Source: Antedon mediterranea
Lineage: Eukaryota; Echinodermata; Crinoidea; Comatulida; Antedonidae
Length of the DNA: 64,000 nt
Assembly (NCBI RefSeq): GCF_964355755.1
Contig: NC_092676.1
Span: forward strand, 6,616,288 to 6,680,287
Direction: 5' to 3'
The notes under the pieces were generated by a model. The model did not search any database. It saw only the letters and a list, made by a program, of their open reading frames with translations, and was not told the origin of the DNA. Position numbers and translations under genes: made by a program. Below are positions 38,423 to 50,021 of the stretch, in pieces; the stretch's first letter is position 1, and each line of letters opens with the position of its first letter.

Positions 38423-38713
38423 ATCAAGAGAAGTGTTAAACCCACAAAGTTACAGCCACTGCGACAAGGAAAGGGCTGCGCAGACTACGAAATTGCAAAT
38501 ATAACCAGTGTCATTCAGTGTCTACTGCAAATTTTGCAAAGAACGTTTGAAGAAAAAGAGGGGAAAGAAATGAAGTGCGATTCACACTATAATTATAAAT
38601 TTAAAAAAAAGAAAAGAAATACTTTTTGTATACTTTTTGATTGCTGGACTACGCGCAAGGCACCACCTGAACTTGAACATTTTGTGCACATCCCCAATTA
38701 TTATCTAACGTGA
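38423..38713 (+). CDS. Possible terminal exon after the fourth repeat unit
   Basis: After TTGTTCATTTCAG the frame IKRSVKPTKLQPLRQG runs open for 96 codons to TGA, with DYEIANITSVIQCLLQILQ, a Lys-rich block and DCWTTRKAPPELEHFVHIPN. The same frame in units 1-3 stops early, so unit 4 may be the coding version and the others decayed duplicates. No homology is recognised; splicing to the coiled-coil ORF upstream is speculative. Confidence 0.3.
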   Translation: MKRSVKPTKLQPLRQGKGCADYEIANITSVIQCLLQILQRTFEEKEGKEMKCDSHYNYKFKKKKRNTFCILFDCWTTRKAPPELEHFVHIPNYYLT

Positions 38714-38829
38714 GCAGTACTTGACTAGAATCGAAGGACGCTAAAGATCTGGTATATGAAATGACCTAATAAACAAAAAATGTCGAAACAATTTGGAAAA
38801 AATCTAGGCACATATTAAAGTTACCACCC

Positions 38830-39360
38830 ATGGAAAAACAAAAAATGAAAAGTGTACATCGACAACAAAGAATGAAAAAGAAAAAGATAGCGCTGCGACA
38901 AACAGACGGAGGAGCGTACAAGGTGTTCGTGACCGACTCTTGCCATGACGAAAACACCGGAGGATGGGACGGTTGCGCTTACACAGGCTTTGTTTGGGTA
39001 AACGAAGAAGAAAAATTAGGTGACGTTGAGCCGTACACCATCAGCGTGTATATCGATCACACGTTCAAAGACAGCGGAGAACCGTGTTGCCTAAAAGGGC
39101 GATACACGACATTTCTGGCGAGTGACTTCACTCTCACTTGCGTAGTGGAGGATCTGCGAAAACCGTTCTACGCCAGTCACGGAAACACAGCAGTCACTGC
39201 GGTGATAAGAAAGGGGCAGCGAAGGATAGCCGCGTCAGCTAAACTTTTTCACGAACTGTCTTGGACCAACCTGACAGGGGAGCAGATCGATCGAAGTGGC
39301 AGTTTTATGGCCGTCGTAAACGCCACGAAAAGGTCAGGCTGCAAAGAAACGATTCTGTAA
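38830..39360 (+). CDS. Unrecognised 176-residue ORF with balanced base composition
   Basis: ATG to TAA without interruption. After a basic start (KQKMKSVHRQQRMKKKKI) comes a region that looks folded: YKVFVTDSCHDENTGGWDGC, GEPCCLKGRYTTF, LTCVVEDLRKPFY and a C-terminal GSFMAVVNATKRSGC. Six Cys are present and there is no transmembrane segment. The coding stretch is visibly richer in GC than its AT-rich flanks, and a diverged copy of its middle lies at 40235-40323, both arguments for a real gene. I cannot assign a family; it might belong to a mobile element or be an exon. Confidence 0.5.
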   Translation: MEKQKMKSVHRQQRMKKKKIALRQTDGGAYKVFVTDSCHDENTGGWDGCAYTGFVWVNEEEKLGDVEPYTISVYIDHTFKDSGEPCCLKGRYTTFLASDFTLTCVVEDLRKPFYASHGNTAVTAVIRKGQRRIAASAKLFHELSWTNLTGEQIDRSGSFMAVVNATKRSGCKETIL

Positions 39361-40234
39361 CACGATTATTATGTTTTTTAAATTTTGTTTTGGCATAAAA
39401 CAACAGGAGGAGGACAATGTCATTCTTTTGGCATAAGAGTTGTTGCGGCAAATTGAAAAAAAAACACCGAAAGATGATTATAGGATGCCTGCAAAAGTAG
39501 AAAATGAATTCACAAGAATTTGTTAATTTATAAAAAAAAGATGGAATAAAATTAAAGCATTACAATTTGAAGTTTTTTGTTGTTTTTTGTTTTGTCAATT
39601 GGGTTTTCTGCAAGTCCCATAATAATATACACCCTCTTTCCCACATCAGGTAATAATAAGAAAAATTTAACCAATTTGCAATTTTCAATAATGCAACATT
39701 ACAAGCACTGTAGTACTGTAATAGTTTTAGAATTTGTTTTGTTTAATTTAAACAATTTAAACTCCTCTGGAAGCTAAAACATCTGTTTTAAAACAATATT
39801 GCAGTCTTCGAAGTGTTGATAGTAGTGTTGCAGTATTCAATTCTTGTTATCCTGAATCAACTTGTCTTTATTGTCAGTATCTGTCACACCCTCTGTCATC
39901 ATTTTCACCTGCAAAAGATTTGTTAAAAACAAAAACAAAACAAAAATTTAAAAGAGTAGATGACGTGCGAGATGTGGGGGGGGGGGGGGGGCGCAGGCTG
40001 TGCGAGTGTCGTGCCTATAATATGCCGCACATCTTTATCGTCTGTTTACCTCATTTTTTTCCAATCTCCAATGTGAATAGACTTTGTCTTTTTTCTTCAT
40101 TTTTTTAATCTCCAATGTCATCATTTCCGGGTGTGTTTCATTACTCTTTCCTGCAAAAGATTTATAATATACATATATATATACAATTCCTACTACTTCT
40201 ACAATTCCTACTACTTCTTACATTTCATTTACAG
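39361..40234. other. AT-rich interval with a G16 run
   Basis: No gene recognised. A run of 16 G lies at 39976-39991. TCCTACTACTTCTAC is repeated near 40187-40215, just before the acceptor-like site of the following exon fragment. Confidence 0.5.
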
Positions 40235-40323
40235 AAGAAAAATTAGGTAAAGTTGAGCCGTACACCATCAGCGTGAATATCGATCACACGTTCAGAGACG
40301 GTGGAGAACCATGTTGCCTATAA
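40235..40323 (+). pseudogene. Diverged copy of the middle of the 176-residue ORF
   Basis: Follows an acceptor-like TTCATTTACAG. Encodes EPYTISVNIDHTFRDGGEPCC then a stop, matching EPYTISVYIDHTFKDSGEPCC at ~39030-39090. Either an exon of a paralog or a decayed duplicate. Confidence 0.55.
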
Positions 40324-40330
40324 AAAGGGC

Positions 40331-42480
40331 AATTTTAGGCACATATTTGAATGCATCTTTAAAAAAAAAAATCATACCTACTACATGTTTGAATTTTGAA
40401 AACCGGTTAAGTTAATCACACGATAAAATTTAATCCACTAATCTATATAAAAAAATAGAAATATTGTATTTGTAGTTTGTTCACCTGCACATTTTTTTAC
40501 AAAATATTTTATTGCAATGCTGTATCCATATCGAGTAAAGAATATTACTCCATGCTGTATTGCTGTACTGCTGTATTTTTATTAAAATTATATAGTAGTG
40601 GTTGCCTTAAATAGTTTAAATATTTACACATTATTGACAGTTATTTTTTTTTTTAAATCAGTATACAACCAGAAATAATTTGTGTACAATTATACTGTCT
40701 GTGATGCATTCACTTGAATAGATCCAAGATACAATAGTATGAATGTCCAGCTGACCTTGCCTAGTAACTGTTTATTTATAATCCCATTAGCAGAAGTAAT
40801 TAATCACAGTTAGTAGTGCATTTAAGCCCTACCAGCACAAAATAAGGAGAGATTTCTCTATATTTATTATAAACACATGTCTACCAGCAATTGATTTAAT
40901 ATTTAAACTGTACTGAATTGCATTATATATTGCACTAACATTTTCACGCTGCTGCATGCTCTAGCCCGCTACGTCCCATTAGGACTACTCAATCAGAAGC
41001 TAAAGCAAGCAGCAGTTATAGTTCTAAGGACAGACAGTTTTGTGAAAAATTTATCGATTCCAGCTGCTACAGTAGAGCCAAAAAACGTCTGGGAAAGAGT
41101 CTATTAGGACATTTCATGCTAAAATTACAAATCCCTAAGACAGTCCATTAAAGTTTGTGTTTGTAAAAGGATACTTCACAATTGAAATATCTAGGGTGAT
41201 GGAAGTGACACCCAGATTTGACCTTAGCAATAAAATTAACTAAAGTGACAGAAATTGAGTATTCACTTCTGTAAAGTGTAACAAAAAAATAATATTTATT
41301 CACATATAAAAAAAGAAAAGAACCCAAAAACCATTGTCTGACAGACAATTTAAGTATTTGTTGCTTTAAATTACATTTTATTCAGGTAAAATAACTATTA
41401 TGTGACAATAAAATGACACATTAAAAAACATTTGAAATAAAAAATATTTTTCAATAAGTGAGCAGCGTTTTTTGTAAGAAATATTTCTTGTTTATGCTAG
41501 GAATAATTTTTAGAAAATCTAGCATAATTAAATTCAGTTATTTACTATATCTAGTGTATAATTTACACTTTATATTGGTGGTAGTAATTTGTGGGTTAGT
41601 GGGATATAATTGATAGGGCTAAAAAGGTGACAGTATTAAACAGCTTACAAAAATACAAATTTACAAAAACAGCACTATTAAAATATATTTTTTATAAATA
41701 AGAAATATATTTGTGGCACATGCAAGTGAAATGTGTCGCGTGTGTAGTAGATTTGTAGAAACAAGCCAAAAACAAGAAAAGACTGATGAAAAAATCATCA
41801 TCGCATGATAAAAATTTAAACCAAACTTTATGTGTACGAGAGTATACTCCAGAACGATACAGTACTCTCGAATGTCAGTTTATTGCAATTTACAATCTAC
41901 ATATAGAAAATACATGTAGTTTGTTTACCAACGTTTTTTTTTAAATATTCAATTGGTTTTTTTTTTATATCAATAATGCTGTATCCATATCGAGTAGTAC
42001 CTTAATTTACAGTTGCCATTCTAGTCTGTATGTAATAGTGTGCATTTTTTTTTGGATTTTTAAACTTAGTTTTATATTTCTTTTAATTAATTTTACATTT
42101 TATTTGTTAACACTTCAATGATAAGTTTTCTTTAAATTAATTCTTAGTTTGTAGTTTGTACACCCCCAATTCCTAACATCTAGAAAGAATATGATATTCT
42201 GTCAACTGTTCACTAGGTTGGTATATTGTGGAATTCATAATCGCTCTAATGGGATTTCTAATGGAGTTACTATAAACAAGTGTTGCTGTCCAGTGGTCCA
42301 TTTTGACCTAGCTTTAACTGAAGTGACACCACCACAGAGATATAGTTATAGTTATACTACTACAGAACTGAACACAAAGAACGAAACGAGAGTTTTTGTT
42401 TTCAATTATTTGGCCATAAAACCAAGAACCAGCTATCTTCCCTACGTTTTTTAGATCTAATTTAAGATCAAAAACTATAT
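40331..42480. other. AT-rich non-coding DNA with dispersed repeat fragments
   Basis: No gene is supported. ATGCTGTATCCATATCGAGTA occurs at ~40519 and ~41978. The stretch ~41465-41505 (GTAAGAAATATTTCTTGTTT) has an inverted copy near 50885-50920. Confidence 0.5.
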
Positions 42481-42484
42481 TTAA

Positions 42485-43114
42485 AGCCCCATTCCCTACG
42501 TTTTTTAGATCTAATTTAAGATCACAAACTATATTTAATGTAAAAATAATACTATATGGTCCTATTGCGATAACTTTTTTCGTCTTTAAACGGTTAAAAA
42601 TGTGAAAAATAAATCGATTCTAATAATTATAGCGACCGGCCCGCTATAAATCCCAAAATGCATTGCGCGCGGATTGATATTTTTGTTTTTCACCTGTAAT
42701 TCGCCCACTTTTCGATCGATCGTGAAGCCAAAACAAATGGAAGACTCCTAACTTTTCAGCGAAAATACCGGGTTTTCTCCAATTTGTATCAACGGAGTCT
42801 GGCAAAAATAGAAAGACAATTAATGCAGCAACTATACAACGTCAGGCTAGGTATATAGCTAGCGTACGATGTTCGTACGTTATCGATGTTTACCAGCTAG
42901 GCCTACAAAACTAAGCCTAGCTAGGCTAGGCCTAAGACCGTCCACGAGAGGTCGATCGCCGCGAGCTACTTAGGTAGTGCATTGTTTCTCACTTTTTATC
43001 ATAATTTACCATAAAACGTACATTTAAGACAAGGAATGACATGGTTTAATGTTTTTAAAGTGATATATATGTACTATTTTCCAAAAAACGTCCAAAATTG
43101 CAGGGAAGGGGTCT
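42485..43114. mobile_element. TTAA-flanked MITE
   Basis: Ends AGCCCCATTCCCTAC and GCAGGGAAGGGGTCT are imperfect inverted repeats, flanked by TTAA at 42481-42484 and 43115-43118. It contains the GACCGTCCACGAGAGG ... AAGACAAGGAATGACATGG module also seen at 18620-18830. The flank TTTAATGTAAAAATAATAC appears at both ~42535 and ~43115, so part of the target has been duplicated. Confidence 0.65.
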
Positions 43115-43182
43115 TTAATGTAAAAATAATACTATATGGACCTATTGCGATAAATTTTTGTGAAAAATAAGTCGATTCTAAT

Positions 43183-44580
43183 AAGTCCACCCACCCACTT
43201 CTTAATAATTTTAAGAAAAATGAAAGTTCAGCACTTTATTTCAAAATTGTATAAGCCCTTTTTGTCCTCATATTTTAAGATTATGAATCAGCCACAAGAA
43301 TAACAATCGAGGGGCCAATCAATGATGAAGCGCATCTTCCCTCATTCTCTTCATTCCAGCCCTGTCGCGTCATCCTAGGCCTACTACTACGCGCACCGTG
43401 CTTTCGCTTAAAACACACATATATTCAACTCCTTATAGAATTTGTTTGAAAAATATCACCAAGCTTATTTTTGGAAATCTTAGAAAATACATATAATACT
43501 ATATTATAGCGTTTTCAGAAGTTCATTTAAAAATTCCAAATTAATGTTAACTATTTTAACAAACTAGTTAGTTTTCACTGTCTTGTTTTCGTCGTATGAC
43601 TCGCTTTGTTTACGCTTGGCTTAGACGTTTATCTTAGAATTCAAATAAATTAATCCATAATCAACTAAAATTGGTACTGTTGTAGTTTTTGTTTAATATA
43701 AATATTCCTAATACAGAGAAATCAATTAAATAGCAATATAATTTAATATAAACGAGTTAAAAAGGAAATTTAGACAGCCTATAAAACACGGAAGTCAGAA
43801 CTCGCGTCGCTCGAAATGTTCGGTAACTTTCTATTTATAGCCTCCCCATTTTTCGCTATTTGACGTGGATGTGTCTTATTTTATATAGGAGGTGTCCTAT
43901 ATTATAACTAATCTAAAGAATAAAATAATAACAGTATTTAAATAAAAAATAATGAATACTAATATTTTTCAACTTACCGAAATTCCCAAGAAATAAAAAC
44001 AGTGTTTTATGATCGGATGATGTCGACATCTCAGGGTGTGGGCATCAATCCAACCTATTATTAAATATTATTACACAGAGTACGGATGATGAGAAACCTC
44101 AAGCCTTAATTACTCTTTTTGTTTGTTTCGGGAGTGTCCACAACATAACTCACAGCAAATAAACTGCTAAAAAAAAAAAACTTCATCGGCTGGAATAACG
44201 AAAATATAAACGACGATATGAAACCGGACAAGTCTAGTAGTAGGCTTCGAATTATAATTACTCATCTGATGAGGAGTCGTGTGCGAAGTGGTCAGCAATT
44301 TTTTTTTTAGGGAAGGATTGAGAGACGCCAAAGAAGTGGGTGTGGCTTAAAACAATCTCTTCAACCAATCGAAGTACCAGAATGATTTTGCCAGGCGGTA
44401 ATGGGAAGATTGTTGTTGGTGTGTTGATTTATTTATAGATAGATCCATCCATTTTCACCACGGTCAAGAAAGTAATTAATCTCTTCTAATCTGGTTCTAA
44501 ATGGACATTTGTTTTTAGAAGAATTTTGGAGTCAACAAATGGATCATGTGTTTGTTTTTTGACCATTAACCAAAGAAACG
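43183..44580. other. Non-coding interval
   Basis: AT-rich, with no gene, RNA or clear inverted repeat recognised. Confidence 0.4.
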
Positions 44581-44584
44581 TTTG

Positions 44585-44855
44585 GTGTATTGGACACTAG
44601 ATATAAGTGGGGTGAATAGGTACTCTGACTGAATGTTTGCATCATGAAACAAAGGTGTAGTGTATTGGACACTAAGATAGGCCTATAAGTGGGGTGAATG
44701 GGTCAACGTCTCTGACTGAATGTTTGCATCATGAAACAAAGGTGTAGTGTATTGGACACTAAGATAGGCCTATAAGTGGGGTGAATGGGTCAACGTCTCT
44801 GACTGAATGTTTGCATCATGAAACAAAGGTACTGTAGTGTATTGGACACTATACA
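44585..44855. repeat. 75-90-bp tandem repeat
   Basis: TGTATTGGACACTA recurs at 44585, 44660, 44747 and 44837, with AGTGGGGTGAATGGGTCAAC and GACTGAATGTTTGCATCATG between. The middle two units are nearly identical. Confidence 0.85.
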
Positions 44856-45134
44856 TTAGGCTATTCTACATTTATTTAAACTTTTAAATTTTATTTGGGC
44901 GTGAACGTACGTCTCTGACTGAAATGTTTGAATAGCCAAATAAAAAGTTTGCGGTACGAACGACAGGTATCTTACTTTTTGTTCTGAAAAGAAGTGTTGA
45001 GTTTTAAATAATTTACAGAGATGTACACCAATCTTTCTCTGCAACATTAACTACAATATATAGTGAAAATTAATAAACAAAATTATAAAGCAACAATTCA
45101 GAGTGAATTGCTAAGCTTTTAATGCTATAAGGGA

Positions 45135-45285
45135 GATCCAATAGACACGTTTCGCGCTCGCGAGGTCACCGTCAGTTTGACCTTTTAGTGAGTATACAAT
45201 GGTAAACAAACACAGCGAGAGGTATGTTGGATCAGGTGCCGTTTTCGGCCACATCGACTTATATGGACTATACCATTATTATGCT
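45135..45285 (-). repeat. Inverted, shortened copy of duplication B flank
   Basis: ATCAGGTGCCGTTTTCGGCC (45229) matches the complement of 47712-47762, and AATAGACACGTTTCGCGCTCG (45139) matches the complement of 48346-48366. The ~530 bp lying between those points at 47.8-48.3 kb is absent here. Confidence 0.65.
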
Positions 45286-45439
45286 AGGGGTGTGGTGTAT
45301 TATGTTTTATGTATAGAAGGGTGTCTATTGAATGGGAAGACAATACGATTGTTCTGTTATGTAACCTACAGTACAAACTACAAGGAACAATACAAAACAT
45401 CAAAAACTAGCAATGCATGTACTTTTTATAAGGCATGTT

Positions 45440-46318
45440 ATTATTAGGTACTGTGTTAGGGAATACCAAGATTTTGTAACAATATTATTTACTATATTAA
45501 CTAAAGATATTTTAAATAAAAAAAATTTTATAGACAAATTTAATAAAGAACCATCTACTAACTGGAAAACCCATTTAGGAAAAATAATAAAACAAGTTGA
45601 TCATAACGAGTGGTTTTTAAAGGCCCAAATGCAAAACGAAATTCCATCCAAAACAACGTTAACGGAATATACTATGTATAAAGGAACTCCAAACCTTGAA
45701 CAATATGTGTTAGATAAAACTAATTTTAGGAGTATCAATTTAAAATTTAAAGCAAAATCAAACTCTTGAGGGTCAAGGATTATGTAAGATGTGTAGTACT
45801 AACGAAAACAGTAAACCAGTTTTTATTTAAATGTCCTTCATTAAACTCTGTTCACTTTATGCTAGACAATTTATTCACTGAAAATGAAACATTCCTTGAT
45901 TTTTATTGTAAAAAATATTTAATGAAAGCATGGGTTACTAGATCTACAATGTTATCAGCATTACCTCTCTCAACTAATTGATTATAGTAAACAGAAATCC
46001 AGTAAACAAGCTACAGACATCTCTATGAGGATGTATCTGTAAGTTTGATTTATTTATTAGGCCTATCAGTGTATTTTTGTTGTTCTGTTTTTATTTTTGT
46101 AGTTATATATATTGTACAATTTACATATTATGTATTTTCATTCAGATCTAATTAATTAATTAGTTTACATTTTGTTTTGATGTTATGTATTAGTATTTAG
46201 AACTTTCTGGCTTATGTTATTTGTAATTTTGTCTGTAAATTGGATGCACCATTAACTGATAAATGTGTGACACCGATATAAAGGTGATTCCTATGAATAA
46301 ATAAATAAATAAATAAAA
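45440..46318 (+). pseudogene. LINE D: C-terminal end of an RT polyprotein, with 3' tail
   Basis: Frames give KTHLGKIIKQVDHNEWFLKA, YTMYKGTPNLEQYVL, LKFKAKSNS, then a Cys-rich end split across frames (GLCKMCSTNEN and FLFKCPSLNSVHFMLDNLF), the CxxC...H/F-x-KCP pattern at the end of many LINE polyproteins. The element ends ACCGATATAAAGGTGATTCC, ATGAATAAATAAATAAATAAA at ~46270-46318. RT and endonuclease parts are missing and the frames are broken. Confidence 0.68.
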
Positions 46319-46319
46319 A

Positions 46320-46744
46320 CTATATAAGTAGGTATACTTACTTATTATATATAAAAACTAAACTAAACACTACAGTATAATCAAAAGTAAAGCATATTAA
46401 ATACTAGGCCTATGTTATTCCTATCTGGATTTAAACACTTCAAATTTAGTACAATCGGATTCGAAATTAGAAAATCTTAAATACTACAATACAATCGGAA
46501 TTAAAACATCCTAAATACTACAGTACAATCGCTATTAATATATCCTACTAAATACTACATTACAATCGGTTAAATTACCTAAACTCTATAATGTTGTGAA
46601 AGATGTAAAAGAATGTTGGCAAATGCATTCTAATCGGCCCAATCATAGCGGTAGATAAATCATATTTTTTATTTTCTTGAACTAAACATAAATAAAACGA
46701 AAGAAATAAGGATTGATTTTCGAAAACATAATTGCAGGTCTGAC
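46320..46744. repeat. Degenerate short repeats
   Basis: TAAATACTACANTACAATCG recurs several times between ~46440 and 46575 at ~38-48-bp steps. Otherwise AT-rich with no gene. Confidence 0.55.
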
Positions 46745-47220
46745 AGTATACATTAATTAAAGTAAAGGAAGTAGAGATTGTTAACAATTATAAGTATCTG
46801 GCAGTAGTGTTTGACTAAAGCTTAAATGGGTGGACATGTTGATCGTAGTTAAGAAGTTAAATACAAGGCTGACGTACTGCTTGAGGAAACTTGGTTCTTT
46901 GGGGTAAAGCAGGATATTTGTACTATAGAATGTTTATGTTTTACTAATCAGTGATGTTCTATTTGGGAATATTGTATATTGGGCTAGGAATATCAGTAAG
47001 GGAATGTAAAGGGGATAAAGACCGAATTGAGAAGGTGCTGGGTAGAGCGTGGAAAGTAATTGGTTTGTCTATGCAAATGCTTGACTCGTTCTACAGCGAA
47101 CGGCTTGCCGATGTATTCCATGTTATATTGGAAGACACCAATCATCCTCTTCATGGCGACATTAGCAGCTCCGTTTTGCATTCGCTATTATAACGTTTTG
47201 ATGCAAACGTTGGTCAATTA
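46745..47220 (+). pseudogene. LINE E: decayed RT C-terminal region
   Basis: Across broken plus-strand frames one reads VNNYKYLAVVFD, NTRLTYCLRKLGSFGV, then an open stretch at 46951-47193 with DKDRIEKVLGRAWKVIGLSM, ERLADVFHVILEDTNHPLHG. This order (NYKYLG, RKLGSFGV, KV--RA-KVIG, ILED--HPLH) is found downstream of the reverse-transcriptase domain in fish- and invertebrate-type LINEs. Many stops; inactive. Confidence 0.62.
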
Positions 47221-47711
47221 GAACATGTATTTCTACACAGAAACGTTTAAAAACGTGTTTAAAACGTTTTAGAAAAACCAAACCTAAAAACACGCAATGT
47301 CAAATGCTGTGTTTTCTGGGAACAAAATGGTACAGATTCATTGACAAAATTTTATTGTTTATTTGTTTTACTGATTACCTAATAATCAGTATGTTAAGAT
47401 CTTATTAAATGTACTACTGTCATCTTTATTAAATGTACTAATGCGTTAGGTAAATTATATTTGTAACTGGAATAAAAACTTTCTTTATATACTTTTTGTA
47501 TTTATAAATCTGTAAAAATTATATAGAAATAAAGAGCCATAATATACTGCATTAAGTTGAAAACTGAAGTTTATTTTACAGCATGCAGGGCGTAGTTGTT
47601 TTCCCTTTGTTGCTGAAACATAATGCACTAAACAAAAGAACAAAAGCAGCAGTATTTTAACACATTAACACACTCAATTAATAAATGGGACACCCCTATT
47701 TTCCCATCTTT
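47221..47711. other. Non-coding interval
   Basis: AAACGTTT-type palindromic words cluster at 47190-47280. No gene is recognised. Confidence 0.4.
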
Positions 47712-48074
47712 TTATAATGGTATAGTCCATACAAGTCGAGGTGGCCGAAAACGGCACCTGATTCACTGTAGAATTATTTGGGCATTTGGTTCGGAATCAT
47801 CGACTTTATTTATGTATTGTCATTTTTGGTTTGACACACATATATATACGGTGCATTTAATACATGTTAACTGTTGATTTCATTTACAAATGTTGCGTAA
47901 GTATATTAATTATTATCTTTCATTTTTATTCATGCTCCTATTGCATCTTCCATGTATTGTGATGTTCTTCGGCGCTTAAACAGACACCCATGCCTCCTAG
48001 GCCTAGTAGACGAAGTACCGCATCAGGCAACGCCACCGGGCGGGCGGAGAGACACGAGCACATCGTGGACGTAC

Positions 48075-48265
48075 CTTTCCTTGAAAAATTTCCAAGATTT
48101 TGCGCCACTATCCTTCGGAGCCGACGCAAACCACTCAGCAAGTGTTTTAAAATTAAAAACAGGAATATTATTCAGTGATTTTGTGTAGTTAAATTCACGA
48201 TTTATCCAACATATTATACAACATTTATGATGCACCTTGCAACAAAAGCACTCGGCAGTCGCCAT
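48075..48265 (-). CDS. Conserved Cys-rich small ORF or first exon, right copy
   Basis: Same as 28357-28544 with one extra Ile codon (CCIICW instead of CCICW); the donor-like GAAAG|GTACGT is conserved. Without splicing the frame runs on to 48023. The length difference is in frame, which suggests a constraint or simply recent duplication. Unrecognised. Confidence 0.45.
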
Positions 48266-48557
48266 TTCGCTATGCCTCAACACGCACTAGAGGCGAGAGG
48301 TGTTCGGTTTGTTTACAAATCTATACCCACTATTTCTGATTGGTCGCGAGCGCGAAACGTGTCTATTAGTGAAGCTAAATAATGACCTTGAAAATTTGGA
48401 TGAGTCTGCAACATGGGAACATTTTATAAATGCTGATTTTAATGCAAAAAAAAACATACTATAGTTTTAGGGGGTGTGAGGGGATATTAACTTTTCGAGG
48501 ATTTTTGCACCAATGCGTAACACTTGTGTCGTCCTACGGTGGCATCGACCAGTTTGA

Positions 48558-48707
48558 TCAGAAGACTGGTTTTTCGGGGGGTCTAAAAACATATCCTTCG
48601 CCTTGTCCCACGCACTGGAATTTCAAATTCGGAAAAACGAGATCCGTTGTCGTCATGGCATTGCCGACTTCATCGATGATTATCTTGTTGTTTGTATTGT
48701 CGCACAT
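48558..48707 (-). CDS. Conserved 49-residue ORF, right copy
   Basis: Same frame as 28831-28980: ATG, IIIDEVGNAMTTTDLVFPNL, VFRPPEKPVF, TGA, with one Thr-to-Pro change. Too short to be certain of coding; noted because both copies stay open. Confidence 0.3.
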   Translation of the reverse strand: MCDNTNNKIIIDEVGNAMTTTDLVFPNLKFQCVGQGEGYVFRPPEKPVF

Positions 48708-49087
48708 CAATTATTGTACCACATTCAACATTTACTTTTAATTTGATTATTTATACATCCTTTATATATCTCTTTATTTAACCTCACATTGACAGGTTAC
48801 CTTCACTTTTCTAGCTAATGGATTTTAAGAATGTTAATTACTCTAACAGAAAACCACATTAATTCTCTTAATCCTAATTGGTCAGATGAGATGGGTCAAG
48901 CCCAATATTACCATGCACTGACCACATTATTAACACACTCTTTTCTCTTAGCTACACCGTTTATTGCATTGTCTTATCAAATACTGTATATTGTATATTT
49001 TATCTATTTATTGAGAATCCTCACTTGATTCACTTGGAATAAATTGCATAGTTTACTGTATACATTTAGTAGTTGTTTTATTTTAGA

Positions 49088-49390
49088 ATGGCACAAGCGC
49101 AAGTTGTGATGTTCGTATTAGAAGAAAAACTAAAAAAATTAGAAAAAGAAAGAAACAATTTAAAGCAATTGGTGCTTCAACTGAAGCAGAAAAACATTAG
49201 ATTGGCAGCCGAACAAAGACAATTAAATCGCCGCTTGCAAAGGCGTGCAGGGGTGATATCATATTTATAAAATCAGAATTATCATCTTAACAGAAGAATA
49301 GAGGAAGTAGAAGAAGAAGTGAGACCAGATGAAGAAAATATATCAATATCTCAGAAGAAGAAGAAAATATCAATATCGCAGAAGAAGAAG

Positions 49391-49421
<31 letters not shown>

Positions 49422-49426
49422 GGTAA
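49088..49426 (+). pseudogene. Basic coiled-coil protein, right copy, premature stop
   Basis: Identical start (MAQAQVVMFVLEEKLKKLEK) to the 37055 copy, but GAA is replaced by TAA after GVISYL (stop at 49268-49270). The rest of the frame stays readable to 49426. The Lys-coding AAG run near its end is expanded (about 12-14 triplets) relative to the left copy. Confidence 0.6.
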
Positions 49427-49582
49427 CGGAAGAAGAAGAGCAATGACGATGAAGTTGTATTAATCGAATAACTGTAAGTAATTTGAAATAATTTTAAAAT
49501 TAAATAACATATTATCAAAAGTTTTAAATTTCATTCAATTTGTTATCTACGAAAGCCCATTAATGCCATTTTAAGTATATGT

Positions 49583-49886
49583 TTTTCGAACGTAATCCGT
49601 TCTAACAAATTAGTAATTCGTTTGAACAGATTAATAATCTGTTCAAACGAATTAGTAATCCGTTCAAACGAATTGCAACATATACAACAAGTGCCATTTA
49701 AAGTACAGTATATGTTGTAATTCGTTTAAACGGATTACTAATCCGTTCAAACGAATTGCAACATATATTACTAATTTGTTTAAACAAATTAATAATTTGT
49801 TCAAACAAATTAATAATTTGTTTCAACGGATTAGTAATCCGTTTGAACGAATTAGTAATTCGTTTAAACAAATTAGTACTATCACT
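49583..49886. repeat. Array of ~21-22-bp interlocking palindromes
   Basis: Words such as AATTCGTTTGAAC, ATTAGTAATCCG and GTTCAAACGAATT alternate in both orientations. One perfect dyad centres on AACAGATTAATAATCTGTT near 49630. A spacer (ATATACAACAAGTGCCATTT) divides the array in two. Repeat spacing is ~22 bp and the whole could extrude cruciforms. Confidence 0.8.
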
Positions 49887-49963
49887 TATTGAATATTTAT
49901 TTTCAGATATTTATGGCGAAGACGGGCGAAGACTCGTTGGACGAGAGAAAAACACCATATTGC

Positions 49964-50021
<58 letters not shown>

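Larger units (their letters stand above)
47762..49430. repeat. Segmental duplication B, right copy
   Basis: Matches 27696-29249 and then 36893-37375, joined without the gypsy element. Near 48915-48935 it has CACTGACCACATTATTAAC, absent from the left copy, which shows bases were lost there around the gypsy insertion. It lacks the TIR/tRNA-like element. Confidence 0.9.

Noticed and set aside
42191-42454. 87-codon frame MIFCQLFTRLVY...
   Set aside because: No recognisable domain, AT-rich background composition and no conserved copy.
49583-49886. CRISPR-like array
   Set aside because: The units are self-overlapping palindromes without unique spacers, and the genome is eukaryotic.
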